64,000 bases of DNA. Source: Ga0077555 sp963746315 (GTDB taxonomy: Bacteria; Pseudomonadota; Alphaproteobacteria; Rhizobiales; Hyphomicrobiaceae). The notes beneath the pieces were generated by a model. It did no database searches. It saw nothing but the letters and a program-made list of their open reading frames with translations, and had not been told where the DNA came from. The stretch spans positions 124,001 through 188,000 of the forward strand of contig CAVVAR010000010.1 of NCBI GenBank assembly GCA_963746315.1. The letters run 5' to 3'. A program made the position numbers and the translations under genes. Below, in pieces: positions 42,858 through 51,942 of this stretch. Position 1 is the first letter of the stretch. Each line of letters opens with the position of its first letter.

Positions 42858-43964
42858 ATGAGCATCAGGAAGCACGCACTATTTGCCGCCGCCGCGGCCT
42901 TGGCGGCCACGTTCGGACTATCCGAGCCGGCATCCGCACAAAGCCGCACCCTCAGGATGCAGTCGAGCTTTCCGGCGAACTCGACGGCCCACGACGCCTT
43001 CAAGATGCTCGCCGAGCGGGTCGACAAGCTGACCGGCGGACAGCTCAAGATCGACGCCGCACCGGGCGGCCAGATCGTGCCGCCGTTCGAGGTGCTCGAC
43101 GCGACGCACAAGAAGGTCATCGATGGCGCCGTATCGATCGACTACTACTGGACTGGCAAGAACAAGGCGTTCACGCTCTTCTCGAACACGCCGGCCGGTG
43201 TCATCGGCATGGACGCGATGGACTTCCTCGGCTGGTTCTACGAGGGCGGCGGCCAAGCGCTCTATGACGAGTTCCTGCAGAAGGACATGAAGCTCAGCGT
43301 CCACGCCATCCCGCTCTATAGCCCTGGCCCGCAGGCGCTCGGCTGGTTCCGCAAGCCCATCGAAGGCCTCGCCCAGTTCAAGGGCATCAAGTGCCGCCAG
43401 ACGGGCATTTCGGCCGAGATCTACGCCAAGATGGGCATGGCCGTCGTCAACATGCCGGGCGGCGAGATCGCGCCGGCCGCCGAGCGCGGCGCCATCGACT
43501 GCGCGGAATGGGTCGGCGGCGTCGAGGATATGCGCCTCGGACTGCATCTGATCTGGAAGAACCACTACACGCCCGGCGTGCACGAGAGCGCGCCGGTGGC
43601 CAACGTCATGTTCAACAAGGAGGTGTGGGACAGCCTGTCCGAGCAGCACCGCGAGGTGATCAAGGCTGCTGCCACCGAGGTCTTCGTGAAGTGGGGCGTC
43701 TTGTGGCAGAAGCAGAATGCCGACGCCATCGCTGAGATGCAGGAGAAGCACGGCGTCAAAATCCTGCCGACCCCACCCGAGATCAACGTCGAGTTCATGA
43801 AGGCCTGGGACGCGGTCGCAAAGGCCGAGTTGGACAAGAACCCGGTCTTCAAGAAGATCTACGACAGCCAGAAGGCCTACGCCGCCAAGGTGGTGCCGGC
43901 CAAGCGGTTCATGTTCCCGCCCTACACGCTGACCGCAGACCATTACTTCCCGCCGAAGAAGTAA
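42858..43964 (+). CDS. TRAP transporter substrate-binding protein (DctP/TakP type), copy B
   Basis: A 368-residue paralogue of copy A with identical length and the same motifs (LRMQSSFPANSTAHDAFKML, PQALGWFRKPIEGLAQFKG, KCRQTGISAEIYAKMGMAVV, AEWVGGVEDMRLGL). The sequences differ mainly in the signal peptide, around residues 90-150 and in the SLSEQHREVIKAA helix. The ligand-binding Arg and Glu/Trp segments are unchanged. Start ATG at 42858 follows GGGAGGTAGCAGCGCA. A good terminator follows at 43991. The pair looks like a tandem duplication, probably for closely related organic acids. Confidence 0.88.
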   Translation: MSIRKHALFAAAAALAATFGLSEPASAQSRTLRMQSSFPANSTAHDAFKMLAERVDKLTGGQLKIDAAPGGQIVPPFEVLDATHKKVIDGAVSIDYYWTGKNKAFTLFSNTPAGVIGMDAMDFLGWFYEGGGQALYDEFLQKDMKLSVHAIPLYSPGPQALGWFRKPIEGLAQFKGIKCRQTGISAEIYAKMGMAVVNMPGGEIAPAAERGAIDCAEWVGGVEDMRLGLHLIWKNHYTPGVHESAPVANVMFNKEVWDSLSEQHREVIKAAATEVFVKWGVLWQKQNADAIAEMQEKHGVKILPTPPEINVEFMKAWDAVAKAELDKNPVFKKIYDSQKAYAAKVVPAKRFMFPPYTLTADHYFPPKK

Positions 43965-43990
43965 CGGCGAACGCAGGCAAGATCACGGAG

Positions 43991-44012
43991 GGGCGGCCGC
44001 GTGCCGCCCTTT
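43991..44012 (+). terminator. Rho-independent terminator after TRAP copy B
   Basis: GGGCGGC and GCCGCCC form a 7-base GC stem around CGCGT, followed by TTT. It lies 27 bases after the stop codon and faces the converging ArsR gene. Confidence 0.65.
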
Positions 44013-44050
44013 CTGCAATGCCCTTGGGCGCAAGCTCCGGTGATAAGGAG

Positions 44051-44602
44051 TTAGCGTCGGCGGCGGGCGCCTCGAATGCCCGTCGAAGGCCGCCGACGCG
44101 CCGGAATGACCGCAGACCTCGTGACCTTCGACTTCGCCTTCGCTTTCGAGGCTGGTTGCGACTTCGCGGCCTTGCTGGCGGCCGCCTTTCGGCTTCCCGG
44201 CTTGGCTGCCATTGCCGGCTTCCTGGCCGCCTGTTTGCCGCCACGCGTAGTCCGCTTGGCCGCAGCTGCCCGTTTCTCGCCGGATGCTTCGGCAGGCTTC
44301 GCGCCAGCCTCGGGACGCCCGGACCAGAACAGGTCATAAAGCGCGAGCCATTTCAGGGCGGCGCGCAGGGGCGATGTCTCGAGCCGGCAATAGACCACAC
44401 GGCCGATCTTCTCCCGCGCGATGAGCCCTGCCTCGGCGAGCACACCGACATGCTTGAGCACCGCCGGAAGCGACATCGCAAATGGCGCCGCCAGATCCGA
44501 GACCGTAAGGCTGTCGGCGTCGGAAAGTCGCTCGATGATGGCCCGTCGCGTGGGATCGGCGAGCGCTGCGAACGTCCGATCCAGTGCAGGTGTACTCGCC
44601 AT
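44051..44602 (-). CDS. ArsR-family regulator with histone H1-like tail
   Basis: A 183-residue protein. Residues 1-95 are a winged-helix ArsR domain: FAALADPTRRAIIERLSDA, LTVSDLAAPFAMSLPAVLKH as recognition region, VGVLAEAGLIAREKIGRVVY as wing. The metal-binding cysteines of true ArsR/SmtB sensors are absent, which matches the SdpR/YczG-like DUF-type members. After KWLALYDLFW, residues 110-183 are a Lys/Ala/Arg/Pro-rich low-complexity tail (KAAASKAAKSQPASKAKAKS) like bacterial histone H1 proteins. Together they would give specific plus non-specific DNA binding. Start ATG at 44602; the same-strand CitE-like gene ends 47 bases upstream. Confidence 0.82.
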   Translation of the reverse strand: MASTPALDRTFAALADPTRRAIIERLSDADSLTVSDLAAPFAMSLPAVLKHVGVLAEAGLIAREKIGRVVYCRLETSPLRAALKWLALYDLFWSGRPEAGAKPAEASGEKRAAAAKRTTRGGKQAARKPAMAAKPGSRKAAASKAAKSQPASKAKAKSKVTRSAVIPARRRPSTGIRGARRRR

Positions 44603-44648
44603 GACCAACCCACTCACATTTTTCTGGAGGTGCAACCGGCTCAACCGG

Positions 44649-45533
44649 TCAAGTGGCCGCACGCGCGGCGATGGCGTCAGCGATGGCGACCGTCCGCAAC
44701 GCGGCATCGCGGTGCAGAAGCTCGACCATCTTGCCGTCCAACCCGATGACTGCGCGCCCCTTGTTCTCGGGCAACTCGAAGGCCGCAATGATTTTGCGTC
44801 CCCATTCCACCTCAGCCGGCTCCGGCTGGAACACGACATTGGCGGCAGAAGCCTGGTCGGGATGGATGATCGTCTTGCCGTCGAAGCCCAGAGCGCGGCC
44901 CTGCAGGCATTCGTGCCGGTAGCCTTCCATGTCGCGGAAGTTGTTCCAGACGCCGTCGAGCACGTCGATGCCGTGTGCGCGTGCGGCCGTGACACTGGCC
45001 GACAGCCAGTAGAGGGCGGCTGTCCGGTGCTGATCGAGGACGACGCGCGTCTCTTTGACGAGATCGTTGAGACCGACCACGAAGCAGGCGAGCCGCGCGC
45101 CGGGATGGCGGGCCGCGCCGGCGATCTCCGGCAAGTTCAGAATGCCGAGCGTGGTCTCGATCATGGCCCAGACACGGGTGTGATCGGGAGCCCCGTTGCG
45201 GCGGAGAAGATCAGTCAGGCGGTCGATATCGGCCGCGCTCGATGCCTTTGGCAGCAAGACGGCGTCGGGGCCGGCGGCGGCCACGGCGGCGACGTCGGCC
45301 TCTCCCCACACGGAGTTGAGGCCGTTCACGCGGATCACGAGCTCGCGGGGCGCGAAACCTCCGCCCTTCACGGCTGCGCAAACCTGATCGCGCGCGGCCT
45401 CCTTCGCCTCGGGAGCGACGGAATCCTCGAGATCGAGAATAACGGCATCCACCTGCAACGACCGCGCCTTCTCGATGGCGCGGGCATTGGAGCCGGGCAT
45501 ATAGAGGGCGCTGCGGCGGGGGCGGATGGTCAT
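44649..45533 (-). CDS. HpcH/HpaI-family CoA lyase, CitE-like
   Basis: A 294-residue TIM-barrel enzyme of the citrate-lyase-beta/malyl-CoA lyase group. RRSALYMPGSNARAIEKA starts the fold, ILDLEDSVAPEAKEAAR carries metal-binding residues, VIRVNGLNS the substrate Arg, WAMIETTLGILN the second acidic ligand, and GFDGKTIIHPDQ the conserved end. Such proteins cleave or hydrolyse malyl-, citramalyl- or methylmalyl-CoA esters. The exact substrate is open. Start ATG at 45533. It is divergent from the FAD oxidase gene and precedes the ArsR gene, which could regulate it. Confidence 0.87.
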   Translation of the reverse strand: MTIRPRRSALYMPGSNARAIEKARSLQVDAVILDLEDSVAPEAKEAARDQVCAAVKGGGFAPRELVIRVNGLNSVWGEADVAAVAAAGPDAVLLPKASSAADIDRLTDLLRRNGAPDHTRVWAMIETTLGILNLPEIAGAARHPGARLACFVVGLNDLVKETRVVLDQHRTAALYWLSASVTAARAHGIDVLDGVWNNFRDMEGYRHECLQGRALGFDGKTIIHPDQASAANVVFQPEPAEVEWGRKIIAAFELPENKGRAVIGLDGKMVELLHRDAALRTVAIADAIAARAAT

Positions 45534-45679
45534 GTTGCATCTCCCGAGTGTCGAGACTGGTATCGGTCGACACGGATGCCATGGACCAGCGCGAAAGGAA
45601 ACCGACTGGATCAATAATTCGTCGACTGCGACCGAAGTGCGCGCTTCCCTCCAGCGTTGGCTTGGGTCACTCTGCAAGG

Positions 45680-46849
45680 ATGACAGACCACGTGGCGGAC
45701 ATCGTGATCATCGGCGGTGCGGCGGTTGGCAGTGCCATCGCCTACTTCCTGAAGCGCGACGGCTTCGCTGGCCGCGTGATCGTCGTCGAGAAGGACCCGA
45801 GCTACCAGTGGTGCGCCAGCGGACGCGCCGTGGCCGGCATTCGCCAGCAGTTCTCGACGCCCGAGAACATTCGCTTGTCGCAGTTCGGCGTCGGCTTCTT
45901 CCGGGGCATCAAGGCCGAGCTCGGCCCGGATGCCGACATCTCGTTCCGCGAGCGCGGCTACATGATCATGGCCACGCCCGAAGGGCGCCCGACGCTCGAG
46001 GCCAACATCGCCCTGCAGAATAGCCTCGGTGCCGACACGGAGCTGTTGGAGCCCGATGAGATTACACGGCGGTTCCCGTGGCTTTCGACCGACGGCCTTG
46101 CCGCGGCCGGCTGGGGCCGCTCCGGCGAAGGCTGGGTCGACCCGGCGTCCCTGGTGCAGCTCCTCCGCAAGGCCGCCATTGCACGCGGCGCCACCTATCT
46201 CGCCGACGAGGCGGTCGGGATCGACATCGTCGGCGGACGCATCGAGAGCGTGGCGCTGGCGAGCGGGGGCCGGATCGCGACGGGCACGGTCATCTGTGCC
46301 GCCGGTTGGCATTCGGCCAAGGTCGCGCGCCTCGCCGGGCTCGAGCTGCCCGTGCGGCCGAGGAAGCGCGTCGTGTTCGTGGTGGATTGCCCGACGCCGC
46401 TACCCGGCGCCGGTCTCATGATCGACACGTCCGGACTCTATTTCCGGCCGGAAGGAGCAACGTTCCTGACCGGCATCGCACCGGCCGAGGAGAACGATCC
46501 GGACGTCGAGGACTTCGACATCGATCACGACCAGTTCGAGAGCGAGGTGTGGCCGCGACTGGCGGCGCGGGTGCCGGCGATGGAGACGCTGAAGCTGCGC
46601 AACGCCTGGTGCTGCCACTACGACGTCAACACGCTCGACCACAACGCGCTGCTCGGGTGCCATCCGGAGCTGCCGTCGTTCCTCATGGCCTGCGGGTTCT
46701 CGGGCCATGGACTGCAGCACTCGCCGGGCGTCGGGCGCGCCATCGCAGAGCTCGCGATCCACGGCCGCTACCGGACGATCGACGTCGGTCGGCTGGGCTT
46801 CGACCGGGTCGGGCGAGGCGCACCCCTGCGCGAAGCCAATGTTTATTGA
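45680..46849 (+). CDS. FAD-dependent amine/amino acid oxidoreductase (DAO family)
   Basis: A 389-residue flavoprotein of the glycine oxidase/sarcosine oxidase/D-amino acid oxidase fold. The dinucleotide motif is IVIIGGAAVGSAIAYFL (about 8-24), the flavin contact WCASGRAVAGIRQQFSTPEN is intact, and the C-terminal FAD motif is ACGFSGHGLQHSPGVGRAIAE. It probably oxidises a secondary or D-amine, releasing H2O2 or feeding electrons to a carrier. The start is an ATG at 45680; AAGG lies too close to be a good ribosome site, so the start is less certain. It leads a same-strand series with pyridoxal kinase and DUF429. Confidence 0.86.
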   Translation: MTDHVADIVIIGGAAVGSAIAYFLKRDGFAGRVIVVEKDPSYQWCASGRAVAGIRQQFSTPENIRLSQFGVGFFRGIKAELGPDADISFRERGYMIMATPEGRPTLEANIALQNSLGADTELLEPDEITRRFPWLSTDGLAAAGWGRSGEGWVDPASLVQLLRKAAIARGATYLADEAVGIDIVGGRIESVALASGGRIATGTVICAAGWHSAKVARLAGLELPVRPRKRVVFVVDCPTPLPGAGLMIDTSGLYFRPEGATFLTGIAPAEENDPDVEDFDIDHDQFESEVWPRLAARVPAMETLKLRNAWCCHYDVNTLDHNALLGCHPELPSFLMACGFSGHGLQHSPGVGRAIAELAIHGRYRTIDVGRLGFDRVGRGAPLREANVY

Positions 46850-46859
46850 GGCTTGATGC

Positions 46860-47666
46860 ATGGCCCGCGTGCTCGCCATATCATCGCAGGTCGCCCGAGG
46901 TGCCGTCGGCCTTTCGGCCGCGGTGCCATCGCTGCAGGCGCTCGGGCACGAGGTCATCGCACTGCCAACGATCCTTCTGTCGAACCATCCGGGGCATGCC
47001 CGGTTCGCGGGCGAGCGGGTGGCGCCGGAGTTGCTCGAGCGCATGCTCGATGCGCTCGCAGCGAACGGCTGGCTCAAATCGATCGACGCCATTCTGACGG
47101 GATATCTGCCGAGCCCCGAGCATGTCGCCGTGGCGCGCGGCGCGGTGGAACGCGTGAAGCGCACGCGGCCGCGTGCGATCTTCGTTTGCGATCCGGTGCT
47201 CGGCGACGATCCGAAGGGGCTCTACATCGCGCGCGAGGCCGCGGAGGCGATCCGCGATCGACTATTGCCGCTGGCGCAAGTCGTCAAGATGAACCGCTTC
47301 GAATGCGGCTGGCTTGCCGGGGAGACGATCGCGACCGTCGACGATGCCCGCCGGGCGGCAACCACACTGCGTTGGCCGACGGCCATCGTGACCTCGCTGC
47401 CGACCGACGACGCCGATCTGCTCGGCAACGTGCTGATCGAAGGGCCGGCTCCCGCCATCCAGATCGACGTCGCCCGCCGTGACCACGTTCCGAATGGCAC
47501 CGGAGATCTGATGGGCGCGCTTTGGCTCGGCTACAAGCTCTGGGAGCGGACAACGAACGCGATCGCTTTCGAGCGCGCCGTGAACGGAGTCGAGATGGTG
47601 GTATCGCGAAGTGGACCGGCCGACGAGTTGCAGCTCGTAGACTGCCTGCGGCAGCTCGATCGATGA
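46860..47666 (+). CDS. pdxY: Pyridoxal kinase
   Basis: A 268-residue ribokinase-fold enzyme that phosphorylates pyridoxal in the B6 salvage pathway. VLAISSQVARGAVGLSAAVP is the substrate-binding start, ILTGYLPSPEH and FVCDPVLGDDPKGLYI are family motifs, VKMNRFECGWLAG the mid-domain, and PNGTGDLMGALWLG holds the catalytic GTGD. It starts 10 bases after the oxidase gene and overlaps DUF429 by ATGA, so the three are one operon. Confidence 0.9.
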   Translation: MARVLAISSQVARGAVGLSAAVPSLQALGHEVIALPTILLSNHPGHARFAGERVAPELLERMLDALAANGWLKSIDAILTGYLPSPEHVAVARGAVERVKRTRPRAIFVCDPVLGDDPKGLYIAREAAEAIRDRLLPLAQVVKMNRFECGWLAGETIATVDDARRAATTLRWPTAIVTSLPTDDADLLGNVLIEGPAPAIQIDVARRDHVPNGTGDLMGALWLGYKLWERTTNAIAFERAVNGVEMVVSRSGPADELQLVDCLRQLDR

Positions 47667-48394
47667 GCCCGTGGGTCGCGGGCGTGGACGGCTGCTCTGC
47701 CGGATGGCTGGTCGTGTTACGCGATACGTCCGGGGTGGCGCCGCCGATGGCACGTATCGTGGGCTCGTTCGCCGATATCCTGGCGCTGCCCGAGGCGCCG
47801 GGCGTCATCGCGATCGACATGCCGATCGGGCTGCCGGAGCGAACGGGCATCGGTGGGCGGCCACCCGATATCGCGGCGCGCGCGGTACTGGGACCGCGAC
47901 AGTCCTCGGTTTTCGCCGTGCCGTCGCGCCGCGCCGTGATGGCCGCAGACTATGCCGCCGCCTGTGCCATCGCGCTCGAAACGTCGGAGCCGCCACGCAA
48001 GATCTCGAAGCAGGCCTGGCATCTCTTCCCGCGCATCCGCGAGATCGACACGGTGATGACGCCCGATCTGCAGAATCGCATCTTCGAGTGCCATCCCGAG
48101 GTGGCGTTCTGGGCCATGAATGGCCAGCAGCCCGTCGCCGAGCCGAAAAAGGTCAAGTCGCGACCCTACGAGCCCGGCCTCGCACTGCGGCGGCGCCTGC
48201 TCGCCGAGGCGGGCTTTCCCGCCGCGTTCCTGACCGGGACACCGTTTCGTCCATCGGCAGCCGGCGCCGACGATTTTCTCGACGCCTGCGCGTGCTGCTG
48301 GACGGCGGGGCGCGTTCTCGAAGGGACCGCGCGGACTTTTCCCGATGCGCCGCCCACCGACGTTCGGGGGCTCAGACAGGAGATCAAGGCCTAA
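47663..48394 (+). CDS. DUF429-family protein, predicted RNase H-like fold
   Basis: A 243-residue protein starting WVAGVDGCSAGWLVVL, with IAIDMPIGLPE, a conserved AVPSRRAVMAADYAAA block, SKQAWHLFPRIREID, and FECHPEVAFWAMNG. DUF429 proteins are predicted nucleases with an RNase H-like fold; the acidic residues in VDGC and IDMP would bind metal. No biological role is settled. It is translationally coupled to pyridoxal kinase by an ATGA overlap. Confidence 0.83.
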   Translation: MSPWVAGVDGCSAGWLVVLRDTSGVAPPMARIVGSFADILALPEAPGVIAIDMPIGLPERTGIGGRPPDIAARAVLGPRQSSVFAVPSRRAVMAADYAAACAIALETSEPPRKISKQAWHLFPRIREIDTVMTPDLQNRIFECHPEVAFWAMNGQQPVAEPKKVKSRPYEPGLALRRRLLAEAGFPAAFLTGTPFRPSAAGADDFLDACACCWTAGRVLEGTARTFPDAPPTDVRGLRQEIKA

Positions 48395-48488
48395 ACCGTG
48401 CGACGATCTTTGGGCATTGCGGCGGGCCATCGGGATGCCGACCTTCCAGGCCAAGAGATCTGCGACGAAACCGGCACGGAGCATTGTT

Positions 48489-49529
48489 ATGGCTGATACG
48501 ATAGGGATGGGCCTCCAGGGTGCGGCGCAGGCCGTGCGTTTCGGATGGTACCTGTCGCTGAACCGGATGGTGGGCTGGCAGTCGGATCGGCTGGGGTTGC
48601 GACCGCGCTACAAGCCAACGTTGCCGGCGCCGAGCGAGCGTGAAATCCTGGCCGACCTCGGCCGGCTCTTCCGTCGTGACGCCGAGGCGGTTCGCGATGG
48701 ATTGTTTCCGCCGCTGGCAGACGGCATGGGGCCGCTCGACGCCATCGACCGCGCGCGAGCGATGCTGATGGATCTGCCCGGGACGCTCCGGCGGCGCGCC
48801 GAGGCGGATGCGAGCACGGCGCGCGAGGCCGAGCCGGTGGACGGCCTCCCCGACTACTACACCCAGGATTTTCATTATCAGACCGGCGGCTATCTGTCGG
48901 CGCAATCGGCCCGCCTCTACGACGTCCAGGTCGAGACGTTGTTTCTCGGGGGCGCGGCGGCGATGCGGCGCGAGGCGTTGCGGCCCATCGCCGACTTTCT
49001 GCGCGGACGCGACCAGCGGCGCATGTCGCTGCTCGATGTCGCCTGCGGCACCGGCCGGTTCCTGCGCGATGTCAGGCTCACCTATCCGGCACTTCGGCTC
49101 ACCGGCCTCGACCTGTCCGATAGCTATCTCGGCGAGGCGCGACGTCATCTCACGGGCCTCCGGCCAGCCGACCTGCTCCGCGCCAATGCCGAGGCCATAC
49201 CACTCGCCGATGCCAGCCAGGACGTCGCAACGACGATCTTTCTGTTCCACGAGCTCCCGCCCGAGGCCCGCCGGGCGGTTGCCGCCGAGATGGCCCGCGT
49301 CCTCAAGCCAGGCGGTCTCATGGTCTTCGTCGACAGCCTGCAGATGGGCGACCGGCCGGATTGGGATGGGTTGCTCGAAGCCTTCCCCGTGCGGTTTCAC
49401 GAGCCCTATTTCGAGAGCTATGCCAGCGACGACCTGGAGGGTCTCCTCGGTGCAGCCGGCTTCGTACCGCATGCCAGCTGGACATCTTTCCTCGCCAAGG
49501 TGATCGTCGCGAGGAAGCCGCCCGGCTGA
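48489..49529 (+). CDS. SAM-dependent methyltransferase
   Basis: A 346-residue protein. The catalytic domain (about 170-346) has the SAM motif LLDVACGTGRFLRDV, an acidic residue in LTGLDLSDSYL, and the UbiE-like ADASQDVATTIFLFHELP and RVLKPGGLMVFVDSLQ. An N-terminal region of about 165 residues, with DYYTQDFHYQTGGYLSAQSA just before the fold, is helical and not typical of small-molecule methyltransferases. The substrate is unknown. The ATG at 48489 is chosen over one at 48345, which would overlap DUF429. Confidence 0.8.
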   Translation: MADTIGMGLQGAAQAVRFGWYLSLNRMVGWQSDRLGLRPRYKPTLPAPSEREILADLGRLFRRDAEAVRDGLFPPLADGMGPLDAIDRARAMLMDLPGTLRRRAEADASTAREAEPVDGLPDYYTQDFHYQTGGYLSAQSARLYDVQVETLFLGGAAAMRREALRPIADFLRGRDQRRMSLLDVACGTGRFLRDVRLTYPALRLTGLDLSDSYLGEARRHLTGLRPADLLRANAEAIPLADASQDVATTIFLFHELPPEARRAVAAEMARVLKPGGLMVFVDSLQMGDRPDWDGLLEAFPVRFHEPYFESYASDDLEGLLGAAGFVPHASWTSFLAKVIVARKPPG

Positions 49530-49571
49530 GGCTGGTGCATGACGGTGGCAGCAAGGCAAAGGACCGAACCA

Positions 49572-50480
49572 ATGAGCACGGCGACGAAGCGCTCCCACGT
49601 AACGACGAGCGATGGTGTGCGGCTTTATGTGGAGGACACCGGCGCGGGCGATCCGATCGTCTTCGTCCACGAGTTCGCGGGCCATCACCTGTCGTGGGAA
49701 ACGCAGGTTCGCCATTTCTCGCGCCGCTACCGCTGCATCACCTATCAAGCGCGCGGCTGGCCGCCGTCGGATGTGCCCCCGAGCCACGAGAGCTATTCGC
49801 AGGCTCGCGCCGCCGACGACATTGCCGACGTGATGAAGGGCATGGGCGTCGAGGCAGCCCATGTCGTCGGGCTCTCAATGGGGGCCACGGCGGCAATCGA
49901 ATTCGCGATACGCCATCCCGGCAAGGGCCTCTCGATCTCAGCGGCGGGCGCCGGAACCGGCTCGACGCGGGATGCGGCGACCATCGCGCGTTTTCGCCGT
50001 GAAGCCGAGGAGATGGCCGCACGGATCGAGCGCGACGGTATCGCGGCGCTCGGCGAGGTCTATCTGGCGGGACCTGCTCGCCAGCAGTTGCTGGCCAAGG
50101 ACCCCCGGGGATATGCGGAGTTCAAGGCGCAGTTCATAGACGGCGCCTCGCTCGGCCGCGCCCTGACCATGCGCGGCGTGCAGGCACGCCGCGTGCCGTT
50201 CTTCGAGCGGGAGGCCGAATTGAAGGCGATCCAGGACCCCGTGTTGATCATCTGCGGTGACGAGGACGACGGGACGCTCGACGTCTCGGTGTTCATGAAG
50301 CGCAACATCCCGAGGTGCGGACTGATGGTGTTCCCCAAGACAGGACACGGCATCAACCTGGAGGAGCCCGCCGGCTTCAACGCGGTGGTCGGCGACTTCA
50401 TCCATGCCGTGGAGAAGGGTCGCTGGCCAGCAAGCGTCTCGACGGCCGGCAAGGACTTCGCGCTGTTGCCGAAAAAGTAA
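49572..50480 (+). CDS. Alpha/beta hydrolase
   Basis: A 302-residue hydrolase of the 3-oxoadipate enol-lactonase-like group. The oxyanion region is PIVFVHEFAGHHLSWE, the nucleophile elbow is GLSMGA (Ser), the Asp lies in CGDEDDGTL, and the His in KTGHGINLEE. All three catalytic residues are therefore present. The substrate is unknown. The ATG at 49572 is preferred over 49539. It follows the methyltransferase closely on the same strand. Confidence 0.86.
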   Translation: MSTATKRSHVTTSDGVRLYVEDTGAGDPIVFVHEFAGHHLSWETQVRHFSRRYRCITYQARGWPPSDVPPSHESYSQARAADDIADVMKGMGVEAAHVVGLSMGATAAIEFAIRHPGKGLSISAAGAGTGSTRDAATIARFRREAEEMAARIERDGIAALGEVYLAGPARQQLLAKDPRGYAEFKAQFIDGASLGRALTMRGVQARRVPFFEREAELKAIQDPVLIICGDEDDGTLDVSVFMKRNIPRCGLMVFPKTGHGINLEEPAGFNAVVGDFIHAVEKGRWPASVSTAGKDFALLPKK

Positions 50481-50612
50481 TCGAGCCTGCGGCTGCCTGG
50501 GTTTCGCTGCTCCCGGGCGCGCTGCGGACAGGCCGTTGACAGCCGCCGGCGTCGCGCCCAGCACGCCGGGGGGCATCTAGTCGCCAGCCCCCGTTGCGGA
50601 TAGCGTTTGCGC

Positions 50613-51923
50613 ATGGATACGAACGAGCTGTTCCAGCGCCTCACGCTCGCCCTCGCCATCGGCCTGCTGATCGGCCTGGAGAGAGGGTGGCAGGCACGCG
50701 ACGAGGCGGAAGGCGAGCGTGCTGCCGGTTTGAGGACGCATGCCCTTGTCGCACTGCTCGGCGGCATCAGCGGTGCCGTGGCCAGCAAGCTCGGGGAAGG
50801 AGCCGGGGTGATGCTTGGCTTCACCTTCGCCGTCGTCGGCGGGACAGTGGTTTTGTTCCGGTATCGCGAGACCACTTACGACGGCACGTTCGGCGCAACG
50901 ACGGCGGTCGCGGCATTGCTCGCTTTCGCACTCGGCGTGCTGGCGGTGATCGGCGACAGCGCGGCTGCGGCGGCAGCGGGGGTGGCGGTTGCGGGGCTGC
51001 TGGCGCTGAAGGGCGCGTTACATGCCTGGGTGCGGCGACTGACATGGCCGGAGCTTCGCTCCGTCCTGATGCTGGCCGCGATGAGCGCCATCCTGCTGCC
51101 TGTGCTCCCGCGCCAGCCGATCGATCCCCTTGGGACCGTCAATCTGTTCGAGATCTGGCTGCTGACCGTGATGATCGCCGTGATCTCGTTCGCGGGTTAT
51201 ATCGCGGTCAAGCTCACCGGCGCGCAACGCGGCATCGCGCTGACAGGCCTCGCGGGAGGCCTGGCATCATCGACCGCGGCCACGTTGACGCTGGCGCGTC
51301 TCGCGGCGAGCCAGCCGGCGAAAAGCGGTTTGATGGCGGGCGGCGCGCTGCTCGCCGGAGCAACGATGATGGTGCGCGTGGCCGTCGTCGCCGGCGTCGT
51401 CGAGCGGAGATTGCTGCCATGGCTCCTGCTGCCACTGCTCGCGTCGGCGACCGTGACGGTGCTCGGCGGGCTGGCGCTCATCCTGCAACTGCGGGGCGAC
51501 GCGAAGGCCGCCGACGCAACAGAAATCGCGCTCGGCAATCCACTCGACATTGCGGCCGTCCTCAAGTTCGGAGCTCTGCTGACCGGTGTCGGCGTGCTCA
51601 CGCATGTGGCGACTATCGTCGCAGGCAGCACTGGAGCCTACGTCCTCGCTGCGCTTTCCGGTATCGCCGATGTGGATGCAATCACGCTATCGATGGCACG
51701 CTTGGCAGGTGGCGGAATCGGCTTCGAGGCGGCGGCTCTGGCGGTGCTGATCGCGGTCTTGGTCAATACGCTGTCGAAGGCGGCGCTCGGCTGGGCGGCG
51801 GGCGGGCGCGCATTCGGACTGAGGATGGTGGTGGCCGCCGCAATCGCCGTAGCTGCCGGGCTCGCCGGTTATGCGACTGGACCACTTCCTCTGGAGCGCC
51901 TTTTTGCAGGGCAGGTGCCCTAG
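50613..51923 (+). CDS. MgtC/SapB-type membrane protein with DUF4010
   Basis: A 436-residue protein with about twelve hydrophobic helices. The start (ALAIGLLIGLERGWQ, then RTHALVALLGG) is the MgtC/SapB domain, and the rest, including TGLAGGLASSTAATLTLARL, is DUF4010. The family has no fixed transport role; MgtC itself modulates ATP synthase and magnesium homeostasis. Start at the ATG at 50613. It is followed by the small membrane protein at 51943, 19 bases later. Confidence 0.85.
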   Translation: MDTNELFQRLTLALAIGLLIGLERGWQARDEAEGERAAGLRTHALVALLGGISGAVASKLGEGAGVMLGFTFAVVGGTVVLFRYRETTYDGTFGATTAVAALLAFALGVLAVIGDSAAAAAAGVAVAGLLALKGALHAWVRRLTWPELRSVLMLAAMSAILLPVLPRQPIDPLGTVNLFEIWLLTVMIAVISFAGYIAVKLTGAQRGIALTGLAGGLASSTAATLTLARLAASQPAKSGLMAGGALLAGATMMVRVAVVAGVVERRLLPWLLLPLLASATVTVLGGLALILQLRGDAKAADATEIALGNPLDIAAVLKFGALLTGVGVLTHVATIVAGSTGAYVLAALSGIADVDAITLSMARLAGGGIGFEAAALAVLIAVLVNTLSKAALGWAAGGRAFGLRMVVAAAIAVAAGLAGYATGPLPLERLFAGQVP

Positions 51924-51942
51924 ATTTCATCCGAGACGTGGA

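Noticed and set aside
44051..44602. Arsenic or metal sensing by the ArsR-type protein
   Set aside because: The metal-binding cysteine pair of the recognition helix is absent, and no arsenic genes are nearby.
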